Shown here piece after piece: positions 36,908 through 49,700 of a stretch of DNA of 64,000 nucleotides (positions are counted from its first letter, which is position 1; each line of letters opens with the position of its first letter). The notes beneath the pieces are model-generated. The model had not been told where the DNA came from. It worked only from the letters and a program-made list of their open reading frames with translations, and did not search any database. The translations under genes and the position numbers were made by a program. The stretch is taken from contig NC_066282.1 in the NCBI RefSeq assembly GCF_905404315.1, forward strand, positions 8,270,501 through 8,334,500, given 5' to 3'. The stretch comes from Leptidea sinapis. Its lineage: Eukaryota; Arthropoda; Insecta; Lepidoptera; Pieridae.

Positions 36908-37098
36908 GGAGGCTCCTTTGCACAGGAGGTCGGCTAGATTATGGGTACCACAACAGCGCCTATTTCTGCCGTGAAACAGTAATGTGTAAGCATTACTGTG
37001 TTTCAATCTGAAGGGCGCCGTGGCTAGTGAAATTACTGAGCAAATGAGACTTTTTAATTACCATTAGCCTGCTCGTCTCGTTCCTTATTTTCATAAAA
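36908..37098 (+). mobile_element. SINE-like retroposon, copy 3, internal deletion
   Basis: Begins GGCTCCTTTGCACAGGAGG and ends CTTATTTTCATAAAA. Compared with the other copies, the stretch between ATGAGACTT and AATTACCAT is missing, about 100 bp, so only 190 bp remain. The adjoining ORF at 36543-36923 is not recognised. Confidence 0.75.
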
Positions 37099-37869
37099 GG
37101 AAAGTTTGGTAAGACTTAAATTTACTGATTATTCGATGTTATTTTTGAACGTTATTCAAAACCTTAATACTTAACTTTTGTGTTAGTAAAAAAAAGATAC
37201 TGTATCATGAGTGTTGAGCACTTATTTGTAGCAACACCTATGAGAAGTATCAATTAAGTTGTTCAGCGAGTTGCTATTTTATTTTCTGTATATATTATAG
37301 TAGTATATTAACTCATTATAATAAATATTAAGTTATGACGTCTGGGATATTATTGTCTTAAGACGTTTCATAACTTGTGAGTTTCCCGAATGTTACGAGC
37401 AATAAGTCATTATGCTGAGCATGTGGGAAATTTAAGTTTGATGGTTTCAGCTGTTGTAGTTTGTAATGAATGTCCCTTAGATATGATTATTTATGGCTAT
37501 TGTGTGTGTGTCGTTCAGATAGTTGGTGAGATGTTTATATTTACTAGACAGGGATGGGACATTTGATCAGGTTCGACCGAATCAGAAGATAACGGAATAC
37601 AATCGTGTCATTGTATTTACGTTCTTATTGCATTTTATGTAATAAGTTTTAATGATTTTTTTTTTATATTTCCATGTAAAATGGATTTATACGGTGTGTC
37701 TCTGGCTCGGAGTGCTAAAAAGTGGAATCTGCAATCTTGCTGCTTAGCCTGGCGTGATGCGTAATTGCGTAGGGTTTACGGTAGAGGCGTGGAGCATCGT
37801 GAGGCGCAACGTGTGCTGATTTTTCCATCGCGCCATTTGCTCTTGACGCTGCGGTGTGATTATGCAGGT

Positions 37870-38129
37870 TGCAATATAATATAAAAACAATGAAATATAG
37901 ACGAAATAATAATACTTTCTAATAATGATAATCTCTGGATCTACTAAACCGATTTTAAAAATTTTGTACCAATAGAAAGCCACATTTTTGTTAGTGGCAT
38001 AGGTATTATTAGGTAGGCGAAAGGTCAAAAGAAATTAGCGTGGGAGTCGGATTTAAAAAATAAGTTGGAGAAAATACAGTTGAACATTAATAATTTATAT
38101 GGCAAAATAACGTTTGCCGGGTCAGCTAG
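37870..38129 (+). mobile_element. Helitron-like 3' end
   Basis: Ends with a short hairpin GGCAAAATAACGTTTGCC followed by GGGTCAGCTAG and T. The left end is not resolved. The body has a CTCTGGATCTACTAAACCGA block like the one in the 54910-55214 copy. Confidence 0.6.
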
Positions 38130-40640
38130 TTATTTTATACCGTTATGTGTTTCATGATTTTTATCAGAGGTGCTGAACGCGGATCGTTTGTAAGACATTG
38201 TCTTGCGTGTGCAGGAGTAAACACATGCCGATTGCAGACTAGGTCGCTACGCAACGGGCCATTCACCAAAGTGTAGTGGAAATCAATAGCAGAGTGTTTG
38301 TGAGATTGTTCATTATTGAGACGTGGAAGTTACTTTTATATTCTTTATCATAGTCACAGAGAAAAACAGTATAGGTGGATTCATTAAATTTATTTCTTTT
38401 CCGATTTTTCCCACAATAATGCTTTGATGGTTTAATTTTTTTTAAGGATCAACCTTCGTATTGGTGTTTACTTATTCATATTATTAATAATTTTATTACA
38501 TTTTATTTATTTATTTGGGCAACAAACAAATTACATTATTTACATGCTTAAACTTAAAATATAATAATAATATGGATAAGAGTTAATTCACTATAAGCTA
38601 CCATAGCATTCATAATTTTTTATGTATATTATAAGATTAATAAAATATTGATTATTATATATTATATTAGTTACATATATAATTCGGCCATTATGCAAAA
38701 TTATGACCTAAGCGTACTGCTAGCGCTGGCGCTCTGTTTGTCGGTCCATTTGTTTTTTGTTGCATGTACTTGTTGTTTTTAATAAACACAACAATATGAA
38801 ATTTTACTACATAATATTATGATAAAAACCCATTTTTTACCCAATGATTTTCTTCTGTTAGTTCGGTTAATCGAGTTTTTTCTGCAATATCATTTATTTA
38901 AAGTCAAAAACCATCACCCATTCGAAAATGTTTGCCTCAGACCTGACAAAAACGGTCGCAAAAAACTCAAAAACATTAAATCTATTATATAATATAAAGG
39001 TATTTTTTATTGCTGTAACTGATTTTGATTGACAAGTCGCAAATAGTCAGCCATGTCAGTCCTTTTAGGTAATTTTAATATATTTATTTTATTTATTGAT
39101 AATAATTACATGATTTTAGAGAATAATTTTTGAATTATCAATAAAAAAAAAGTGCGGTTTTACGTGTAAAGGAAAAAATTGTCTTATTCAACTTCACTCT
39201 TTATATTTTAGTCATGTATTTATATCAGGTCAGGATATATATATAAGAGATAATATATCTATGCTACTCAAAGACGCTCTATATACATATGGCCATATTA
39301 TTCGCAGTCTGATAACGGAACGGCAAAAGTATGCTTACAGACAATGTAATCACACTTTTCTCCTTAGTTGTTAACTGTGTGTAAATCACCAACTCTAAGT
39401 GTGCCAGTTAAAAGTGCTCAAATAATACGTTAACGATGCAAAAAAAGATGGATTGACTTATCACCGGTAAGTTTATTTTATTTATATAAAATGGGTTGGC
39501 AAAAAGCGTAAATAATGTAGTAAAACGAATATTTTTTCAATAAATATGGTAAAATTATTGAGAAGTATTCGTATCCATTTCTCTCTGCCACCTGTTAGAA
39601 TGAGACAGATGAAAGGAATCAACCAGCGCACAGTCAGATATGAAAACTATGGAGACACTCTTTTATAGGACCAGTGAACAGTGATTATCAATATTGAACC
39701 TACTTTGTGTTCGGAATGACTTTCCGATAGAGTTGCTATTTTTAAAGGCACTTAGAACGATATTGCATTTTGTACACAGAAACTCATTGCCAAATAATAT
39801 GCTTACAAGAACAAAATTTAACAAATTTAATTTAATTCAGGAAACTTAACATTTTAATAACCAGTTTCTCGAATTATTTTATGTAAAAAAAATATATTTC
39901 AATGTTTGTCTCTTTATAGGTTACCATAACTTATTATATTATTATATAAAGATCCAAATACAACAAATCAAAACGTAAAAATAATCCAACTTAACAGATC
40001 TGGAAAAGAAAATAGGGACAGACTGACAAACGTAAAACTTATAGCAACACTCTTTTTTGTTTGGGCTTAAAAAAATACCTAACTGCTACTCCACGGATGT
40101 CACTGTCCAAATTGGGTTCTAAATTCAAAATACGCAGCTTAAACTGAAAAAGTGTTTACATTGCTTCCCACTGACCAATAATATTTTAAGCAACTGGAGT
40201 AAACGCAGAAATCACAATGAGTATAGACATGTGCCATATTTCGGCTTTGATTTTGTATTACGTGGAATATCTATATGTTTAGAACGTCATTGATGCTACT
40301 GAGTATTTGCTATAAACCTGAGACACACCTGAGCGGCTTTTTTAAGTTAGCGGACCATTATGATTATGGGGGTAAATCTTTAAAACTATTTAGGGTATGT
40401 ACCTATATTATCTAGGGCTGACAGCTGACATTAAAAAAAGTACATATTCACATTTGACATATGTGACATTACTTTTGTTTTGATTCACAGTTCAGACTTC
40501 AGACTTCACACGTCTCATTTCACAAAATTATGACAAATCACATCTGGCAGATTACAAACAGCATTTCAATTTTCATTCAGTTTTCGTTGAATTTTTACTG
40601 TGGCACATTATAAGACGATTATTGCCTAACCTTTCTCAAT
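38130..40640. other. AT-rich intergenic upstream of Znf598
   Basis: No ORF or recognised gene. A segment at about 39010-39060 (TGCTGTAACTGATTTTGATTG) resembles one at 24045-24090 and may be a shared degraded repeat. The last 300 bp should contain the Znf598 promoter. Confidence 0.45.
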
Positions 40641-40763
40641 TTCTTGTGCCCTGTAATTGTGGTGGGTTACAATTTACATATTTCAATTATAGACACAAGT
40701 TTTTTCTATTACATAAATCAGCTGCTATATATAAATCAGTTGTTTCCAGATTACTTCAAAATT

Positions 40764-43700
40764 ATGGCTGATACAATATCAAATGAAAATACTACTTGCG
40801 TAGTATGTTTCAAAAATGTATTATACTTTTCTATTGGAGAGTGTGACCACCCAGTTTGTTTTGAATGCTCAACACGAATGAGAGTGCTCTGTTTGCAAAA
40901 TGAGTGCCCAATTTGTCGTCATGACTTAGCAAAGGTAACGTGTACAACAACAACATGTTTATATTATTTAAATTCGATATTTGTTTTGTTGACTGTCTAT
41001 AATTTCAAAAATTGCTACAGGTTGTATTCGCTGAGTCTATTCTGCCATACAAGGAGCTGCAAAGTAGAGTTTTCAGTGACAGACTCTTTGAAAGACAATT
41101 TAAAATTGGATTTTGTTCCGAAGAAATAAAGAAAGCTTATGACATTTTATTAGAAAACCGATGTAAACTTTGTGACAAACTTCCTCCATTTCGTACATTT
41201 TCCATGTTGAGTGATCATACACGGAAAGTACATGAGAGATACTACTGTGATCTGTGTGTCAAACATTTAGGGGTGAGTAAAACAACCTCAATGCAGTTTC
41301 ATTAATCTGTAACAATAACATATTTTCAGCTTTAAATTAAACTATACATTCCATTTAGAAGGTAATTTGCTGAACCTCTTATAATGATTGAAGGTTTCAT
41401 TTGGAAATGTGCTTCTTGAATCTGAATGTGAGAAAAAAAAATATTTTAAAAGCACATGAATAACTTGTGAGACTTTCATTTGATGATTATTCTCACAGCA
41501 ACAATTTCAAACTGGTGGTAGTGCTTTAACTGTCCTTACACAATATGGATTAACCTCCCAAAATTGGCAGTGCACCAGGGCACTAGATTTTTCAGATACA
41601 CCAAAATCAAAAGTGCTGATGTCACACTGTTCCCTCACTAAGTTCTGACCTTTATTTTGGGTTTAAGATATTTTGCATGATTTTATAGCTTGTTTCAATA
41701 GCTTTCAGCTACATTCACTCAAATTATAAGCAATCTATTTATATACCTAAAATAATATGCATTGTCAGAACACTGAGTGAACGCCAAAACCACACCGATC
41801 TGAGGCATACTGCATAATCAGAGTTACCTGGAACGGAAAGTGTAAAAATAAAAAAAATTATGCCTTGTTTGTATTTTTATCTAATGCCAAAGTTATTATT
41901 GACATTATCTTGACATAAAAAAATTATAATGAGAGAAGCTTTTCTTTAAAACTCAGTATTAAGTGTCTTAATTTTTTTAGATTATCAATTAATTTTGTAG
42001 ATTTTCACATCTGAGAGAAAATGTTATACACGTCAAGAACTTGCCCATCACAGGAGGAAGGGTGATGTCGATGATTTGTCTCACAGGTATTTGAAGTATC
42101 AGTATACTAACTTATTAAGTTAACACTGAATAACATTCAATAAATTAAAAATACAACAAATTGTAGCCCAGCCTTTCTTCCAATTGCAAAAATGAGAAAA
42201 ATAGAATCTCTGACTACCATATTATGGGCAAGACAAGATCCATGAAAAGCTTAGTGTGTTCTGGAGAACAATATCTTGGCTAAAAACCTTCACCAGTTCA
42301 CAATTTATTCACAGCATCTAAAGTTCTAGTTAATTTAATGATAGCCAAACTTGAGAATGAGGATATATTTTTTGTTTTTGGGAGTAAATATTTTTCGGTG
42401 AGACTTAAGTGTATCTATCTCATATTTTATTCAGATGGGAGTAACCTTTAGTTACTCCAGTTAGTATTTTTCTGTTGGTTAACCGTTAAAATTGAACGGT
42501 TTAACTAAATTGTTTCAAATTGCTCAATAGTATTTTGTAAGTGTTATTTTATATATTACTACTTTTTTTAATAAATAAATTATAAAGTATTCAAAATTGT
42601 CTCATGTTTGCGACTTGCTTTAATATTCAATAACAATTTCTTACTCTCAATTATTTATTTAAATTGTTTTACATGTGACTATGTTGTTACTTAACAAATA
42701 ATTGAATTATCATAAGACATAGCAATGAACAACAGAGAGGCAGATATTCAAAAAATGTTTTTCCTCAAAGTACTCATTAATAGAATAGAAACTTTTTTGT
42801 AATAGTAACTTTTTCAAGGAGCAAAGTGAAATTTTTAAATCTTACTAAGTAAAATATGAGCTGAGCATTTTGTGGCAGGCAGTTTATGGCTGTTTCTGAA
42901 TAAAAAAGTGTATATTTGTCTCTCTGTCTAAACACCTTTTTAATACACGGACACCTTTTTAATAAACGGAGCGTATTAAATAGGTGTCCGTATCCGTAAT
43001 ATCTCAACATGCAGGTGATTTGAGCTCAATTCTTAACTGCAAACAGAATTCTACTTAAGAATTATTGGACTATCTTTAATACACTGTCATAAATTGATAA
43101 TTAATTATTATTGTGACTGCACAACTTTTTGTCATATTTGGCAACATAAATTTTGTTGGTGTGATTTTTTTTTTAACTTAACATTAATAATATGTATATC
43201 TATGACAGAGGTCACCCGCTGTGTGAATTTTGCGAGCAGCGGTTCATGGATGCCGATGAGCTGTACCGTCACCTGCGTAAGGAGCATCTGTACTGCCACC
43301 TGTGTGACGCCGACGGCCACAACCTGTACTATGCCACGCATGACGCTCTCGCTCAGCATTTCCGCACAGAGCACTATCTGTGTGAAGAGGGCGAGTGTGC
43401 TGGACAACACTTGACAGCTGTCTTTAGGAGCGACATTGATCTTAAAGGTTAACTTTTTTTTTTAATTTATTTAGTGGCAAGGGATGCAAGTCCATAGGCC
43501 AGAAAGGTAACAATTTATTTAAATCTAAGTATTACAAGTTATGGGGACATTGAGTTAATGTCAGAGAATGCCAATAAAACTAAAATATCTTAAAATTAAC
43601 AATTTGGTATTTTTAAAGTGATATCCCTCACTTCTGGGATTAATTTTTTTTTTGTTTTTGTGTATGTGCAATCAGTCTTAGACTTTAATCAGATATGTTC

Positions 43701-46700
43701 CCATTTCTCACGTGCAGAGTGTGCTTCCCCGCGTCATCCTGCTCATCCTGCTTACTTACTCTCTGGAGTCAAGTGTTTGCACATCATAGCGATTTAAGTG
43801 TTTCCTATAGTGAACATCTAAAAGAGGTTTTACTAAAGGATTGCAGTGGCAAGACAGTCTACTTTTATGTCTTTCGAGGCTAGCCTTATTTCATGCTTGA
43901 CTGTGGTTATGCCTAGGTGTTGGTGTATGTCAGCATTAGTGACAAACCACAGTGCACTTGAAATATTTCTTAATATAATATTTTGCTGCCTTTGTATAAC
44001 ATTGATGTTGGATGTGTTTCAGTTCCCCACAGTTGTATACCATATGTCCACATTGGCTTCAAGATTGTTTTATATTTTAGTAATTTATTATCTAATGCAA
44101 GCTTAGAATTCCGTTGCATTAGCCAATAGTAACTGTGGTACTTTATTTTCAACTCATCCCGTTCTGCTATGATGTGCTTCTTCCATGTAAAGCGCCTGTC
44201 TAAATGGAGTCCAAGGTATTTTACTGTTTCCCTTTGTGGCAGTTTTTTGTCTCCCAGTTTCACTGGTGGGCAGGTTTCTCTCCTTAGTATGAAAGTCACA
44301 TGTGTAGACTTGGATGCACTAGCCTCAATTCTCCAATCCTCAAGCCATTGCTGTATTTTGTTTAGGCCGGCTTGCAGATGTTTGGTTGCTATTCCAGCAT
44401 CTTTATCTGAGGCTAGTACTGCTCTATCATCAGCATAGTTGGCTGGTAAATAAGTTATAAAGGATGTCTGCAGTAAATAAGTTATAAAGGATCAGCCCAA
44501 GTACAGAACCCTGTGGCACTCCTGCCTTTATATCATAGAAATTTGATGTTTCTTGGTCTACCCACACTTGAAATATCCTGCCCATCAGGTAAGACCTCAG
44601 AAGTAAGTAATAATTACTATGAGGGAGTTTTGTCTTGATCTTGGAGAGCAGCCCCTTGTGCCAAACTCTGTCAAATGCTTGCTGCACGTCCAGGAACACA
44701 GCAAAGCAATATTCCTTACTCTCCAGGGAGGTCCTGATTTTATCATAATATACTCTATGTACTGGGATTAATTAAATTAAATATGTAACCAAAATTTATG
44801 AGGGATGCGGGACTCGAACCCGGGGGGTTTACTATCGGAGGGTTGAATAAGATGGCTACAAATTTAATTTAACATAAAAATAGCCTTTTATACTCAGTAT
44901 TATCTTAAGTCTAACTTTTCCTCATGGCAACGGCCTCTGACTCCAACCAATGATTCCTATGCCCTATAACTCACCCCAGTAGTGTCCCACTCTTCGTCTT
45001 TCCACCCGTAGAGTTGACTTCCTCTACATCTGGTTGAGTTTATAAGATATCAATTTGCTCCACTTTTAATTGTTAGTTCTCATCATATGACCTGTTCATT
45101 TCCATTTTTATTGATTTACATGTGATGAAGATTTATGATCCCCACCATCTGGATGTCTGTTGTTGCTCTACAGTGCGATTTTCAAAGAACTTTCTTGCAC
45201 ATACAACCAAACTAAGACATGAGATTCAGGATACTGGCTAGATAATGGGTACCACAAAGGCGCCTATTTCTGCCCTGACGCAGTAGTGTAGTAACATTAC
45301 TGGGCAAATGAGACTTAACATCTTATGTCTCAAGGTGACGAACGCAGTTGTAGTGCTGCTCAGAATTTTCGGGTATTTCAAGAATTGTAATGGGCAGGGC
45401 GCATCAATTACCATCAGCTGAACAACCTTCTCATCTCGTCTCTTATTGTCATAAAAAAAATTAGATTATTTGTGCGGTGTTTGCAGGACAATACATGGGT
45501 ACCTGCAAAAAAGGTTACACTTTGCTGCAGTAGAATATACACTCATTTCTCCTCCTCTTCCCTAAAAATATAGAATGTGAATTCTAATGCATCTACTGTT
45601 GTATAGCTATTCAGAATAGACATCCCAGAAAATATAATGATAATATCATGATGTCTGTTAAGTAATTTTTTTTTTAATTTTCAGCTCACAAAGCTACAGT
45701 TCATGGTCGCGGCATGAATCGTGGTGCGGCTCGACAGGCCAGGACTTTGGAACTACAGTTCAATATATCTCCACATCCAAATGCTGTAGTGCAACGAGTG
45801 ACCAGGTACTTTTTGAAATGACTAACAAAATAGTTATCGGTTTCACTTAAACTAAATGCTTTTAAGCTCTTATGGTTATTGGTTTCACATAAATAGCTTT
45901 TCCATGGTGAGGGTTTACTGAACTTTCAGTAAAACTGCAATAATTTCACTACAATAGTGCCAACTTATCTGGTGATCATTGAAAGCCTAATCACAGAAGA
46001 TATAACCTATAAGTGGCTATTTATGTATGACTTGGTAGACAACATCCCTTACAAATATACATTGATTAACCCATAATCGTATAAATTATTCCATTTTTGT
46101 ATATGAAAAATGTAATGTTAAACAAAATTCATTCTCGAGACTAACATTAATTTTCTCCCATTTCATTTTTTTTTTGTAAGATGAATAAAGTTTCTCTCTG
46201 ATATCTCATTAAAATAGAGTTTTAATGTTAAACTTATGAATATAAGTCAAATTTTGAATTAAATAGAGAGAGAGAGAGAGATTAGAGTATAACTAATTCT
46301 AAATTTTGTAAAGAAAGGTTTTAACATAAAATGCGAGACACATTTATTTGATGAGAATTAGTTGTGAGATGTGTTACCTACTGTTGTAATGTTTAGAACA
46401 TAAATACAAAACTTATTCTCTTTGCGTATTTCTTTATTCAATTACTATGTTTTTTCTATACTTATAATCCAATTATCCAGCAAACTTTAGGTTTTTTTTT
46501 AAGCGCCGGATTTGTGAGAAAGTCCTGTATAGATTAGATTGTGTAATAAATATACAAAGGTTTTGAGTTTTCTTGAGTGTTAATTCCTCCAATATTCGTC
46601 TTCAAACAATTTGACACGTGTTTCACCTCTACACGAGGCTTCCTCGGGAGATGTTGACGCGCCAAACTCTCGCACGAGACCTAAATAATATAATAATGTC

Positions 46701-49700
46701 TTGTGCCAGAGTTGGGCGAGTCTACATCTTGAATATTTATTTTTATTTATTTATTTATTTATTGAAAAGACCAACATCATAAATATTACAAATTAGTCTT
46801 AAAAATTAGTGTACATATAATAGCCAATTACAGGTCTCTCTATATAAACAAAAATCAACTAATGAGTTTTCAACTTAAATTACTTTAACTTATAAACAAA
46901 AAAATCGACTTAAATGAATTTCAACTTAATTTACTTTAACATAATAATATGTATAGTTTAAACATTAAAAGAATAATATTATGCGTATGAATGCGAATTT
47001 AATATATATATCTATTATTATATTATGTTATTATCGGTTATAGTGTTTATTTTATGTTTGGATGTGTATGTGTGCGTGTAGTGTGGTTTGTGTATATGTG
47101 CGTGTGTTAATGTACCTATTTGTTCGGTTTATATTGCTCCAGTAACATTTTTTGTATCTAGTGTATTCATTAATATTTTAATAATTTCTGTTTTGAAGCT
47201 ATTTTTACTGCGATTATGAATGTCGACATTCGAAAAAACTTCGTTGTAATGCTTACAAATTCTGTTAATGGGAGAATTTTTACCATAGTTCGTAGTGTAA
47301 AATGATAATGAAAAAAGAGGCGTATTTCTCGTTCGTTTTAGTGGTACATTGAAGTTAATACTAGCAAGTAATGTTGGGGAGTCCAGAAGATTAGTTATTA
47401 TATTAAATAAGAACATTGTATCTAATAACGTTCGTCTGTCTACTAGTGAAATTATATTATGATGCATGCAGCCATCTTTGTAGTTGGAAAAAATTTTATG
47501 ACGAAAGTTAAGGTGCCTTATAAATTTAGCTTGAATCTTTTCAAGTTTTTCAATATATGTTATATAATGGGGCGACCAGATACAACTTGCGTACTCTAAG
47601 ACACTACGCACGTATGCATAGTAAACAGATTTAATACATGCAAGGTCATTAAAAGGTTTGCAGGTACGTATCACAAAACCTAAGCTCTTGAACGCTTTAT
47701 TCGCAACGTAATCAATATGCTCAGACATAGTTAGCTTGCTGTCAAAAATAACACCTAAATCCCTAACAACACCTACTTTATTAATAGGAATTCCATTTAG
47801 CGAGTATGTAAATTGTATCTTATTTACCTTACGACTAAACGATATCTGTTGACATTTAGGTGCATTAACTGAAGTAAAATTGATTATTAAGAGTAATTTG
47901 TAATTCAATGCAGTCATTATGATTGTGTACTTTGTAAAATATTTTTTTATCATCTGCGTATAAAAGATGGTTGCATGGATTAAAATATCTGTATATATCA
48001 TAAATATATGCGTTGTAAAGCAATGGTCCCAGGTGAGATCCCTGTGGAATACCTGATGGAATTTTCACAAAATCCGATCTGTACCCACCTACTATCACTG
48101 CCTGAGATCGATTAGACAGGTATGATTTAATCCATCTTAACAGATCCCCATGTATACCTAGACTTTCTAATTTGGCTAGCAAGATGATGTGGTCTACGCG
48201 ATCGAAGGCTTTTTCGAAATCAGTGTAAACCACATCAACTTGACCACCATTTTCCATATTTTTAAGGACAAACTGTATAAATTCAGCTAAGTTCGTCAGG
48301 GTTGACTTATGTTTAAGAAAACCGTGCTGTGAATGACTTACTCCATTCATAACTGTGGGATAAATTTGATCGTAGACAAGTTTTTCAAATATTTTACTAA
48401 ATGTATTAAGCATTGAGATAGGTCTATAACTATTAATTTTGGATTTCGTTTTCGTTTGAATAATTGTGGATTTCCGCTAAAAAACGCCTACTTCAATAAA
48501 TTTTGTGCAATTAATAAATATAAACGAATTATTTAGTGTGTAACGTTGTCATAACCTATCGCCTGGTGGCGCGGATTCGGCGGGCATCCGGTTGACCTTG
48601 AAACGAGAAGCCACGCCGGGTGGGAACAGCTGCATTGTTTTTCAAATGTCTCGTTATTTTGAAGCAAAGCCCAATAATATTTAATGATATATGGATTCTA
48701 GATTAAATTATCTTGAAATTGGTATACTTAAAGTAGTATTGACAGTAAAAATGATTAACTGTCGTCAACGTAAAGTAACAGAAAAAAAAATTATGGGTGA
48801 ATTTGTATTATATCAAGTACTTATAATTTGTAAATAAAACAATTCCAATTAACAAAATAAAACGCCCGGTATGTTCCAGGAATCGTGTTGAGACTAGATC
48901 GCCGTCTCCCCCGCCGCAGACAGCTTCCGCGCCCCGCATCGACCCGGCTAGCGACGAGCAGTTCCCGCGGCTCTCAGTCTCACAGACCCCTGCGCCGCTA
49001 TTGGCACCGCAGCCAAATCGCGCGTACAGAGGTACTTACCTTACATCAAACTACTCCAAAATGATGCGCAGCATGTACGAGTCTATCGCTATCCTTATTG
49101 TTTTCAAGAGCATCTCGACCTAGCAATACGTCATATTTAACGTACCTACCCCGGGTACAATTTTTTTTTCCATTATTTAGACCTGCGATCAGTCCTCAAG
49201 ACTATAATCAGGTGAGTTGCAAGAGGTTGAGGCTTAGCGAGGTGGAGCCACTGCCCCATCTCCCCTTAATTAAGTAGCACATCGGCTCTCTTGAGTCTTC
49301 TAATCGGATTTTGCTGCAAGAGTATACTGGATAGCGGGTTTGGGTGAGTTGTCAAACGAGCCTTATAGTTGATTGAGTATCGTTTTACTTCGTCAAATAT
49401 GGTTGGGATTTCCAGATACTCATGGATTTCCGAATTTCGAGCGTACCAAGGCGCCGATGAAAGTACCCTCAGTATACTGTTTTGAGCTCTCTGGAGGCAA
49501 AATTGAGCATAATTATATGCCTCATGCCGGGGTATGTGTGTAAGTTAGGGAGGGTATTTGCTGTCGCCGTCTCGACAATTTTGAGGTTAGGGACCTGTCT
49601 ACTCTCTGGCTCCGCTTAGATTTAGAGGACCGCGTCCGCATCTATGCGTGTGTCTACAGGTCCCATAGTGGTAACGCAGAAACGGATCACCTCATGGGCT

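Noticed and set aside
36543..36923. 126-codon ORF before SINE copy 3
   Set aside because: No recognisable domain, and its 5' end overlaps the SINE start; could be a degraded repeat.
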